Shown here: positions 51,546-61,530 of the stretch, one piece after another | Layout: every line of letters starts with the position of its first letter | Position numbering within the stretch: the first letter of the stretch is position 1 | Assembly (NCBI GenBank): GCA_019239975.1 | Contig: JAFAZE010000167.1 | Span: 1-64,000, forward strand | Reading direction: 5' to 3' | DNA length: 64,000 nt | DNA from: Streptosporangiaceae bacterium | GTDB lineage: Bacteria > Actinomycetota > Actinomycetes > Streptosporangiales > Streptosporangiaceae | Translations under genes and position numbers: made by a program | Notes under the pieces: generated by a model | What the model was told of the DNA's origin: nothing | The model's database searches: none | What the model saw: the letters and a program-made list of their open reading frames with translations, nothing else

Positions 51546-52522
51546 GCCTCCTGCCGGGTCCGCGGGTCGAGGAATGCGTAGACGAAGTCGGCGAGCAGGT
51601 TCGCCAGCAGCACCGCGAAGGTGATGATCAGGAATATCCCTTGCAACAGGGGATAGTCGTCGCTTCCGATTGCGGTGATCAAGAGGTAGCCAATCCCGGG
51701 ATAGGAGAAGACGATTTCGGTGAGCAGCGCGCCGGAGACGATGAACCCGATGGCCAGCGAGAAACCGGCGACGTTCGGCAGCAGCGCGTTCCGGGCCGCG
51801 TAGCTGATCACCTGCCGTTTCGGCAGGCCTTTTGCCTGCGCGATCAGCACGTAGTCCTCGTCCATGGTGGTGATCATCATGTTGCGCATCCCGATGGTCC
51901 AGCCGGCCACGGACGCCAGCACGATGGTCAGCGCCGGCAGCACGGCGTGGTCCAGGACGTTCGAGATGAACGCCCAGTTCAGGCCCGGATTAAGGGTAGC
52001 GGTGTCATAGCCCAGGCTCTGCGGGAACCAGCCCAGCTTGGTGGCGAACAGCGCGACGGCGAGGATCGCGACGAAGAAGTAGGGCGCGGCCTGGAAGAAG
52101 GTCATGGCGGGCAGCACGTTGTCCAGCCAGCTGCCCCTGCGCCACGCCGCGATGATGCCGATCAGCGTGCCGAGAATGAAGCTGATCACCGTGGCCGTCC
52201 CGACCAGGCCGATCGTCCACGGCAGCGCGGCACGGATCAGGCTGCCGACGGACGCCGGGTAGCTGTTCAGCGAGGTGCCGAGGTTGCCGTGCAGGATCTG
52301 GTTCCAGTAGTGCACGTACTGGCCCCAGATGCCGGTCTTTGTCTGCACGCCGTACTGCAGCTCCAGGGCGTTGATCGCCTGGGTGGATTCCGACGCCTGG
52401 ACACGCCCGATAACCGCCAGCGCCGGGTTGCCGGGCATCAGCCGCGGGATGAAGAAGTTCACCGTGATCGCGACGATCGCGGTGATGACGTAGAGCCCGA
52501 TCCTTCGGGCGATCATCCGCAT
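51542..52522 (-). CDS. ABC transporter permease (OppB/DppB-like)
   Basis: A 326-residue inner-membrane permease: IGLYVITAIVAITVNFFIPR with LMPGNPALAVIGRVQASEST, HYWNQILHGNLGTSLNSYPA, TIGLVGTATVISFILGTLIG, the EAA loop DEDYVLIAQAKGLPKRQVIS, and C-terminal VSGALLTEIVFSYPGIGYLL. Six helices fit the DppB pattern, and MPGNP-x-G/A is the usual family landmark. It starts 10 bases after the LacI gene stop, making it the second gene of the operon. Confidence 0.94.
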   Translation of the reverse strand: MRMIARRIGLYVITAIVAITVNFFIPRLMPGNPALAVIGRVQASESTQAINALELQYGVQTKTGIWGQYVHYWNQILHGNLGTSLNSYPASVGSLIRAALPWTIGLVGTATVISFILGTLIGIIAAWRRGSWLDNVLPAMTFFQAAPYFFVAILAVALFATKLGWFPQSLGYDTATLNPGLNWAFISNVLDHAVLPALTIVLASVAGWTIGMRNMMITTMDEDYVLIAQAKGLPKRQVISYAARNALLPNVAGFSLAIGFIVSGALLTEIVFSYPGIGYLLITAIGSDDYPLLQGIFLIITFAVLLANLLADFVYAFLDPRTRQEA

Positions 52523-52532
52523 GGCCGTCCCC

Positions 52533-53759
52533 TCACGTCTCGCTGACCTGGCCGGAGATATGGCAGCCGCAGCTTTCCCGGCACATCAGGCGGGCGGGAA
52601 GCACCACGTCGCGTTCGGCTGGCCGCTCGTGGTTGATCATGGAGTAGAGCACCTCGAAAGCGGTCTCGCCGAGCTCACCGATCGGCTGCCTGACGGTGGT
52701 GAGCTGCGGGTGCAGGTGCCGCGCCATCGGGATGTCGTCGAAGCCGGTGACGGCGACCTCGCCGGGCACGTCGACCCCGCGCCGGCGCAGCGCGTACATG
52801 ACGCCGAGCGCCGTCTGGTCGTTCGCGCACACGATGACCCTCGGCAGCGTGGTACCGCTGGCCAGCAGCCGTTCGGTGACCGCCGCGCCGCCGGCCGCGT
52901 AGTAGTTGCCCTGCCACTGCGGGCCGGAATGCAGGACCGCGCCCGCGCGGGCCACCTCGGCCTCGAGCGCCTCATGCCGTGCCAGGCTGTCCGGGCTGTC
53001 GCCGTAACCTCCGAGATAGCCGAGGGTCCGGTAGCCGTGGTCGCGCAGCAGGTGCCTGGCCAGCGCGACCATGCCGGCCCGGTTGTCGCTGTGGACGTTC
53101 GCGGTGGTCTCCGACGCGATGCCCGCCAGCGTGACGACCGGCACCTGACGGGACAGCCGCTGCAGATGGTGCGGATCAAGCACCCGGTCGTGCAGGATCA
53201 GGCCGTCGCTCTTCCGGGCGAGGGCGACGATCCGCTGGCCGGGATCGTGGTCGTCGACGTCGACCGTGCGCACCAGCAGGTCGAAGCCCCGGCGCTGGGC
53301 CGCGCGCTCGATACCCCGGTTGAGCATGTCGGGGAACTGCAGGCTCTCCGCCTCGTCCGCGAAGGCGCCGTCGTCGCCGTCCGGCGCGCCCGCGGGGACG
53401 AGGGGCCGCCGGACGATCACCCCGACGGTCTCCTTCAGCCTGGCGCTCAGCGCGCGGGCTGCCCCGTCCGGGGCGAAGCCGAGCTCGGAGACCGCGCGAA
53501 GCACCCGGTCCCTGGTCTCCGGCCGCGGGTTGCGCCGCCCGTTGAGCACCCGGGAAACCGACGCGATCGAGACCCCGGCCACCCGCGCCACGTCATAGAT
53601 CGTCGGCGCGCTCCCGCCGTCAGCGCTTGCGCCGACAGCGCTTGCGCCGTCAGCGGTCCCGCCGTCAGGCACGCCGCCGTCAGCGATGCCATTGCCAGGC
53701 ACGCCGCCGTCAGCCGGGCTGCCGCCAGCCGTCTGCCCGCCGTCCACCGGGACCGCCAC
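52533..53759 (-). CDS. LacI-family transcriptional regulator
   Basis: A 408-residue repressor. The HTH is at about residues 52-100: APTIYDVARVAGVSIASVSR, VLNGRRNPRPETRDRVLRAV, with hinge FAPDGAARALSARLKETVGV. The periplasmic-binding-like sensor follows (GFDLLVRTVDVDDHDPGQRI, NRAGMVALARHLLRDHGYRT, VIVCANDQTALGVMYALRRR, VAVTGFDDIPMARHLHPQLT). A 50-residue Gly/Ala/Asp leader (GGVPDGGTADGASAVGASAD) precedes the HTH, which normally sits at the very start; a later start is possible but no obvious Met precedes the HTH. Two palindromic sites lie just upstream, so it probably autoregulates and controls the transporter-GH3 operon. Confidence 0.95.
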   Translation of the reverse strand: MAVPVDGGQTAGGSPADGGVPGNGIADGGVPDGGTADGASAVGASADGGSAPTIYDVARVAGVSIASVSRVLNGRRNPRPETRDRVLRAVSELGFAPDGAARALSARLKETVGVIVRRPLVPAGAPDGDDGAFADEAESLQFPDMLNRGIERAAQRRGFDLLVRTVDVDDHDPGQRIVALARKSDGLILHDRVLDPHHLQRLSRQVPVVTLAGIASETTANVHSDNRAGMVALARHLLRDHGYRTLGYLGGYGDSPDSLARHEALEAEVARAGAVLHSGPQWQGNYYAAGGAAVTERLLASGTTLPRVIVCANDQTALGVMYALRRRGVDVPGEVAVTGFDDIPMARHLHPQLTTVRQPIGELGETAFEVLYSMINHERPAERDVVLPARLMCRESCGCHISGQVSET

Positions 53760-53780
53760 CGCGCGTGCCTCCGCTCATCT

Positions 53781-53836
53781 GGTAAGCGCTTACCGAGCGG
53801 AGTCAAAAAACCCTCTGGCTGCGGTAAGCGCTTTCC
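53781..53836. promoter_or_regulatory. Paired LacI-type operators
   Basis: GGTAAGCGCTTACC (53781-53794) is a perfect 14-base palindrome of the classic LacI-family NNNAAGCGCTTNNN type. GGTAAGCGCTTTCC (53823-53836) is a near-perfect second copy. Their centres are 42 bases apart, four helical turns, putting both on the same DNA face. They precede the LacI gene by 22 and 64 bases, so they likely flank or overlap the operon promoter. Confidence 0.85.
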
Positions 53837-54242
53837 GTTGGGGTACGGCAGCAGCGTACGTCGCGGCGCATGTCACCTCAAGGGCGAAAGTCCCCACTGT
53901 TACAGGAACGTGACGAGATCATCCGCGGCGAGCGCACCGGGCCGTCGGGCCCGGCTGGGCCGGAACGCAAGGGGTACCGAGCGGCGAGCCGCCGTGGCCT
54001 GCGTGCGGCCGCCGTGGCGCCCGCCGCCGCGGAAGGCGCCGCCGCGGCGCGGCCAAGACACATCCAGGAAACATCCGCCCGCTTATGACCTGCGTCGTTA
54101 CCGATGGCGTAACAACCGGGAAATGCACCGGAAACCCGTGCATGGGAAACATGAACCGTTCCCCGCAGATAGCGGAGCGGCCAGGGCGGGCAAGCAGGAC
54201 CAGCGAACCCCCGGAGGCCTTTTACAGGTAGTGGAGTAGACA
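53837..54242. promoter_or_regulatory. Upstream region of amt with GlnR-box-like sequence
   Basis: GTAAC (54109-54113), six bases, GAAAT (54120-54124), six bases, GAAAC (54131-54135) fits the actinobacterial GlnR box scheme GTnAC-n6-GAAAC, preceded by GTTAC at 54097-54101. It ends about 107 bases before the GTG start. No gene is visible in the remaining 400 bases. Confidence 0.6.
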
Positions 54243-55649
54243 GTGGTTCCTTATCCTAGCTGGCTGAATGCCGGGGATAACGCCTGGCAGATGACGGCCG
54301 CGACGCTGGTCGGGCTGATGTCCATCCCGGCCCTGGCCGTGCTGTACGGCGGCCTGGTGCAGAAGAAATGGGCGATGAACACCATGATGATGGTGTTCTG
54401 CACGTTCTGCCTGACGCTCATCACGTGGGTGCTCTGGGCATTCAAGATGGGCTTCGGCACGCCGCTTGTCCACACATTCCTCGGCGATCCCCGGACGATC
54501 CTGGGCCACACCGCCGAGCAGGGGCAGGGTAGCATCCCGCTGCTGAACGGCCTGATGCCGAACTTCAGGTTCCCGACATCGTCGCTGGCCTACTTCCAGT
54601 TCGTGTTCGCGGCGATCACCCCGATCCTGTTCATCGGCAGCGTGATCGGCCGGATCAGCTTCAAGGTATGGCTGGTGTTCGTTCCGCTCTGGATCACGTT
54701 CGTCTACGCGGTGAACGCGTTCCTGCTGTGGGGCGGCGGCTACTGGGCCGGCAAGGGAGCGCTGGACTTCTCCGGCGGGTACGTCATCCACCTGGCGGCC
54801 GGCGTGTCCGGCTTCACCGCCGCCGCGGTGATCGGGCCACGGCTGAAGCGCGACCGTGAGCGCGCCATACCGAACAACCTGCTCTTCGTCGCCGTCGGCG
54901 CCGGCATCCTGTGGCTCGGCTGGAACGGCTTCAACGGCGGCGACCCGTACTTCGCCAGCCAGGACGCGGCCGCGGCCGTGCTCAACACCAACCTGGCGAC
55001 GGCCGTGGCGATGATGACCTGGATCATCATGGACATGGCGTTCAGCCCCGAGAAGAAGCCCACCTTCCTCGGCGGCGTCAACGGCATGATCTGCGGCCTG
55101 GTCGGCATCACGCCGGCGGCCGGCTACGTCAACGGGTTCGGCGCCATCGTGATCGGGCTGGTCTGCTCCTCGGTCGTCTGGGCGGCCTGGTACTACCTGC
55201 CGAAGTACGTGTGGCCGTTCAACAGGGTGGACGACGCGCTCGGCGTGGTCTACACCCACGGCATCGCCGGGCTGTTCGGCGGCCTGCTGGTCGGCCTGCT
55301 CGCGGACCCGAACATGATCGTGTACCTCGGGCTCGGCAAGACGTCCTCGGTCTCCGGCGCGGGCGCGTTCTACCACCACCCGCACCAGCTGCTCATCCAG
55401 TTCCTGGCCGCGCTCACGATCATCGTCTGGGACTCGGTCGTCACGTTCATCATCCTCATGGTCATCAAGTACGTGCTCAGGATGAAGCTGCGGCTGTCCG
55501 ACGAGCAACTGGAGATCGGCGACGTCGCGGTGCACGGCGAGGAGGCGTACCCGACCGACGAGCTCATCAGCACCGGGGCGGCCTCGATCGCCGACGAGGT
55601 CGTGGTCAAGGAACCGCAGAAGGCGTCCGCCACCTCGGACGACTCCTAG
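54243..55649 (+). CDS. amt: Ammonium transporter
   Basis: A 468-residue Amt/Rh channel with eleven helices. Family landmarks: AWQMTAATLVGLMSIPALAV, LYGGLVQKKWAMNTMMMVF, LAYFQFVFAAITPILFIGSV, twin-His residues in YVIHLAAGVSGFTAAAVIGP and VVYTHGIAGLFGGLLVGLLA, WLGWNGFNGGDPYFASQDAA and GGVNGMICGLVGITPAAGYV. The cytosolic tail (RLSDEQLEIGDVAVHGEEAY) is the usual length. The start is GTG 54243. No glnK or glnD follows in this window; it ends at a double hairpin. Likely nitrogen-regulated through the upstream GlnR-like box. Confidence 0.96.
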   Translation: MVPYPSWLNAGDNAWQMTAATLVGLMSIPALAVLYGGLVQKKWAMNTMMMVFCTFCLTLITWVLWAFKMGFGTPLVHTFLGDPRTILGHTAEQGQGSIPLLNGLMPNFRFPTSSLAYFQFVFAAITPILFIGSVIGRISFKVWLVFVPLWITFVYAVNAFLLWGGGYWAGKGALDFSGGYVIHLAAGVSGFTAAAVIGPRLKRDRERAIPNNLLFVAVGAGILWLGWNGFNGGDPYFASQDAAAAVLNTNLATAVAMMTWIIMDMAFSPEKKPTFLGGVNGMICGLVGITPAAGYVNGFGAIVIGLVCSSVVWAAWYYLPKYVWPFNRVDDALGVVYTHGIAGLFGGLLVGLLADPNMIVYLGLGKTSSVSGAGAFYHHPHQLLIQFLAALTIIVWDSVVTFIILMVIKYVLRMKLRLSDEQLEIGDVAVHGEEAYPTDELISTGAASIADEVVVKEPQKASATSDDS

Positions 55650-55656
55650 CGAGGGA

Positions 55657-55727
55657 CTTGCGCTACGTGCGGCCGTAGCGCAAGCGGGCTGCGTATCCGG
55701 GTTCACCGAGCGCGGATACGCAGCCCG
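55657..55727. terminator. Tandem bidirectional hairpin terminators
   Basis: Two perfect hairpins stand head to tail between convergent amt and the ThDP-enzyme gene: CTTGCGCTACG pairing with 55674-55684 (11-base stem, 6-base loop), and CGGGCTGCGTATCCG (55685-55699) pairing with 55713-55727 (15-base stem, 13-base loop). Confidence 0.85.
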
Positions 55728-55742
55728 TGGGTATGCCCGGCC

Positions 55743-57818
55743 TCAGTGGCCGCGGAAGGCCTCCTCGAGCCACCACGCGCCGCGGTCCGAGGTGACCTTG
55801 GCGTCGATGAGCAGCGGCCTGGCCCGCGGCCCGCCCAGCCAGGATCGCACCGCCTCTAGGTCGGCGGCCTTTCGCACGGTCACCCCCTCGCAGCCGAAGC
55901 CGCTGCCGATGGCCGCGATGTCGGTGGCCGGGAACCGGACCGTGTCGAGCGGGTCGCCGTCGGGCCCGAAATGATGCACCTCCGCCCCGTACGCCGCGTC
56001 GTCGTACACCACGATGACCATCGGCAGGCCCAGCCGGACCACCGTCTCCAGTTCGGCGATGCCCATCAGCGCGCCGCCGTCGCCCAGCGCCGCCACGGTC
56101 AGCCGGCCGGGCCGCGCGATCGCGGCCCCGATGGCGGACGCAAGGCCGAGCCCGATGGACTGGAACGCCTGGGTGAAGCAGAAGCCCGCCTCATCAGGCA
56201 CTGAAAGGTACATCGACGGGTAACCCATGAAGTTACCCGAGTCGATCGCCACCGTCCGTTCGGCAGGAAAAAGATCGTCAAGCGCCCGCGACAGGGTGCG
56301 CGGATCGATGCGGTCCCCGCCGCTGGAGTCCGCATAGGGCACGTCCCGCCACCGCACCTCCCGTGCGATCCGCTCCCGCAGCTCACCCGACCGGTATCCC
56401 ACAGTATCCCCAGCGCCTGTGGTATCCCCAGCCGCCGCAGTATCTCCAGCCCCCGCCGCATCCCTCGTCCTCGCCGTATCCGCGGTCCCGGTCCCCGCCG
56501 CATCCCTCGTCCCCCCCGCATCCCCGGTCCCTGCCGTATCCCCAGTCCTCGCCGTATCTCCCGTCCCCGCCGCATCCCTCGTCCTCGCCGTATCTCCGGT
56601 CCCCGCCGTATCCCCGGTCCCCGCCGTATCCCCGGTCCCTGCCGTATCCCCGGTCCCTGCCGTATCCCCGCTCCCTGCCGTATCCCCGGTCCCTGCCGTA
56701 TCCCCCGTCCTCGCCGTATCCCCGGTCCCTGCCGTAGCCTGCCGCTCGCCGTCATGGTTATTCCGAACGGACGGTGGCTCCCCGACCAGGGCATGAACGT
56801 GCCCGTGAGCCGGCTGGGGGCGGCCCGGCGCCACATCCAGGCCCCCGGCGAGTTCCCGGATAACCGCCAGCGCCGTCAGCGCGACGTCGCCGTGGACGCC
56901 AAGCTGCACCGGGCGGTGCGCTCCGATCGCGGCCGGATCGTCGTCCACCTGCGCGACCGCGGCGTCCGGCCCGATCAGCGTGCCGTGCCGCGTCGTCCAC
57001 ATGTTCAGCGAACAGCCCCAGGCCACGATGATGTCCGCGTTCCTGATCAGTTCCGCCGCGAGCGGTGAGGCGAAGCCGCCGCTCACATCGAGGTCCCACG
57101 GGCTGCCGCGGAACAGCCCCTTCGCCGCGGCCGAGGTCGCCAGCAGCGCACCGCACCCGTCGGCCAGCCCCTCCAGCGCAGCCCGCGCCACACCGCTGGA
57201 GCCGCTCCAGCGGGCGCCCCGGCCGGCGATGAATACCGGCCGGCGGCCGGCGCGCAGCAGCCCGGCAAGCGCCTTGACCGCCTGTGGTTCCGGCTCGGTT
57301 GGCGGCGTTCGCCGCACCGCGGGAACACCGGCGTCGGGGCTGGCGGCCGCCTGCACGTCAAGCGGCAGGCTCAGCACCACCGTCCGCCGCGCCAGCGCCC
57401 TCTCGTAGGCGCGATGCGCGTCGGCGAGCGCCGAAGCGGGGGAGCGCAGCCGCTCGTGCTCCGCGCCAACGGCAGCCGCGAGGCCGGCCACGCCGATGTG
57501 GAAGTTGGATAGCCGGCCCGGGGCCTCCGCCGCCAGCACGAGCAGCGGCGTGCGGCTCTTCGCGGCCTCGGCGATGCCCGTCAGCGCGTTGGTCAGCCCC
57601 GGGCCCTGATGCACGGAAACGACGCCGGGCCGTCCCGCGGTCCGGGCCCACGCGTCCGCCATCACCGCGGCCCCGCACTCGTGCCGCGCCGCGATGAACC
57701 GCGCCCCGCCTGCGATCAGGCCGTTCGTGACGTGGAAATTGCCGCTGCCGACCACGCCGAACACGGTGTTCGCGCCGAGGCCCGCCAGCATCCGCCCGAC
57801 GGCGTCCGCCACCCGCAT
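55743..57818 (-). CDS. Thiamine-diphosphate-dependent enzyme (acetolactate synthase/benzoylformate decarboxylase-like) with repeat insertion
   Basis: A 691-residue ThDP enzyme. The PYR domain has the catalytic Glu in FIAARHECGAAVMADAWART and GPGLTNALTGIAEAAKSRTP. The middle domain follows (ADIIVAWGCSLNMWTTRHGT). The PP domain has the ThDP motif ALGDGGALMGIAELETVVRL (GDG, with the later residues degenerate: ...VIVVYDDAAYGAEVH). Between residues about 355 and 475, roughly 19 copies of a six-residue unit (GDTAGT) from 18-base repeats separate the middle and PP domains. Without them the length is about 570, normal for the family. It starts 3 bases after the cyclase-family gene stop, so both belong to one operon. 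The substrate is unknown. Confidence 0.88.
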   Translation of the reverse strand: MRVADAVGRMLAGLGANTVFGVVGSGNFHVTNGLIAGGARFIAARHECGAAVMADAWARTAGRPGVVSVHQGPGLTNALTGIAEAAKSRTPLLVLAAEAPGRLSNFHIGVAGLAAAVGAEHERLRSPASALADAHRAYERALARRTVVLSLPLDVQAAASPDAGVPAVRRTPPTEPEPQAVKALAGLLRAGRRPVFIAGRGARWSGSSGVARAALEGLADGCGALLATSAAAKGLFRGSPWDLDVSGGFASPLAAELIRNADIIVAWGCSLNMWTTRHGTLIGPDAAVAQVDDDPAAIGAHRPVQLGVHGDVALTALAVIRELAGGLDVAPGRPQPAHGHVHALVGEPPSVRNNHDGERQATAGTGDTARTGDTAGTGDTAGSGDTAGTGDTAGTGDTAGTGDTAGTGDTARTRDAAGTGDTARTGDTAGTGDAGGTRDAAGTGTADTARTRDAAGAGDTAAAGDTTGAGDTVGYRSGELRERIAREVRWRDVPYADSSGGDRIDPRTLSRALDDLFPAERTVAIDSGNFMGYPSMYLSVPDEAGFCFTQAFQSIGLGLASAIGAAIARPGRLTVAALGDGGALMGIAELETVVRLGLPMVIVVYDDAAYGAEVHHFGPDGDPLDTVRFPATDIAAIGSGFGCEGVTVRKAADLEAVRSWLGGPRARPLLIDAKVTSDRGAWWLEEAFRGH
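56400..56742. repeat. 18-base tandem repeat array inside the ThDP-enzyme gene
   Basis: About nineteen units of the type GTATCCCCGGTCCCTGCC run without spacers. On the minus strand they read GDTAGT, with variants such as RDAAGT. The most uniform copies lie at about 56590-56700. The frame is never broken. Adjacent identical units suggest slippage or unequal exchange. Confidence 0.95.
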
Positions 57819-57821
57819 CGG

Positions 57822-58598
57822 TCAGGCGTGTTCGACCAGTGCCAGCGCTCGGCACGGGGACCCGGAGCCGCTGACGATCGGCAGCGGCCCGGCGATCACG
57901 ACGGCGCCCTGGTCCGGCAGCCTCGCCAGGTTCCGCAACTGTGTCAGGCCGTACTTGCCGGCGCCGAGCAGCGCCGAATGGCATGGAAACGGCGGGTCGA
58001 ACGAGTGTGCCGCGCCAGCGTCGGTGCCCACGGTCTCCACGCCGATGCCGGTCACCGGCGCCTCGGCCGCCAGCCAGCGCGCGCACTCGACGCTGACACC
58101 GGGCGTATGCGGGCCGCTGGCGTCGGCGTTCAGGAACTCGGCCTGATCGTTGGAGCGCGCGTCCCAGCCGGTGCGGTACAGCAGCCACCCGCCGTCAGGG
58201 AGCGGCCCGTGATCGGCTTCCCACTGCTTGATGTGGCCGATCTCCAGGAGGAAGTCCGGGTCTTCGGCCGCCTGCGCGGTGAAGTCCAGGACCGCGGCGG
58301 GGGCGATCAGCTTGGTCACCGGCACCTGCGAGACATCCTCGCCGCCGGCGCCGGTCACCCAGTGCACCGGCGCGTCGAAGTGAGTGCCGGTGTGCTCACC
58401 CGTGGTGATGTCGTTCCAGTACCAGGCGGGCCCTCGCTCGTCGTACCGGCTGATCTCGCTCAGCGAGAACCGCGCCGTGTTGCCAAACGGCTCTGGCAGC
58501 GCGATCACAGGAGTCTGCGACGTCAGCGGCGCGGTGAGGTCGATCACCTCGACCGACCCGTCACGTACGGCAGCGGTCAGGGCCGTCAGCACGGACAT
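57822..58598 (-). CDS. Cyclase family protein (kynurenine-formamidase-like metal hydrolase)
   Basis: A 258-residue protein of the COG1878 cyclase/formamidase family. The hallmark metal motif HTGTHFDAPVHW is at about residue 69, preceded by VEVIDLTAPLTSQTPVIALP. Later family segments are VPVTKLIAPAAVLDFT, GGWLLYRTGWDARSNDQAEF, PGVSVECARWLAAEAPVTGI and ETVGTDAGAAHSFDPPFPCH. It probably hydrolyses an amide, lactone or thioester-like bond. It lies immediately upstream of the ThDP enzyme on the same strand, so the two may act in succession on a 2-oxo acid pathway; this is inference. Confidence 0.92.
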   Translation of the reverse strand: MSVLTALTAAVRDGSVEVIDLTAPLTSQTPVIALPEPFGNTARFSLSEISRYDERGPAWYWNDITTGEHTGTHFDAPVHWVTGAGGEDVSQVPVTKLIAPAAVLDFTAQAAEDPDFLLEIGHIKQWEADHGPLPDGGWLLYRTGWDARSNDQAEFLNADASGPHTPGVSVECARWLAAEAPVTGIGVETVGTDAGAAHSFDPPFPCHSALLGAGKYGLTQLRNLARLPDQGAVVIAGPLPIVSGSGSPCRALALVEHA

Positions 58599-59035
58599 GG
58601 CACTCCTCCGATCAGGGACTATCCCGTAGCTTCCCCCATCACCACCCCATCCGCCACCCCAGGCCCCGCGGTGCCCGCTCCCGCACCCCCGCCCTCACCC
58701 GCGCCTGCTCCCGCACCCCCCCGTTCTGTCGGCACCTCCCGCCCTGCCGGCGCCCGCACCCGCACCCCCCGCCCCGCGCCCGTGGGGCCGATGGCGCCAA
58801 CGGCCCCACTGGACGGGGCTATATGCGCCAACGGCCCCACTGTTCCGGCCGCCGGCCACCGGAACCCTCCCGGCCGCCGGCCGCCGGAACCCTCCCGGCC
58901 GTTGGTCACCGGAACGCCCCGCGGCCACCGGGGAAACGGCTCGCGGGGCCGCGCAGTGGGCGCGGCGGATGTTTAGTGCCTCGCTGTTGGTTGACGGTTA
59001 GGTGAAGCCGCGTTGCCGCGTTGTCAGAATGGAGC
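58599..59035. repeat. GC-rich intergenic region with short repeats
   Basis: No gene is supported in these 437 bases. They contain a C-rich low-complexity tract (58680-58780), copy 2 of the nested-hairpin element, a roughly 25-base repeat in three copies (58855-58925, CCGGCCGCCGGCC followed by ACCGGAACCCTC), and then a less biased stretch likely to hold the promoter of the rightward hydrolase gene (AT-richer at 58970-59030). Confidence 0.65.
58782..58840. repeat. Dispersed nested-hairpin element, copy 2
   Basis: Same 59-base architecture as at 30342-30400: outer arms GTGGGGCCGATGGCG (58782-58796) and its complement at 58826-58840 with one mismatch, inner GCCCC/GGGGC hairpin with the same spacing. 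It lies upstream of a rightward gene, as copy 1 does. Confidence 0.8.
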
Positions 59036-61530
<2,495 letters not shown>

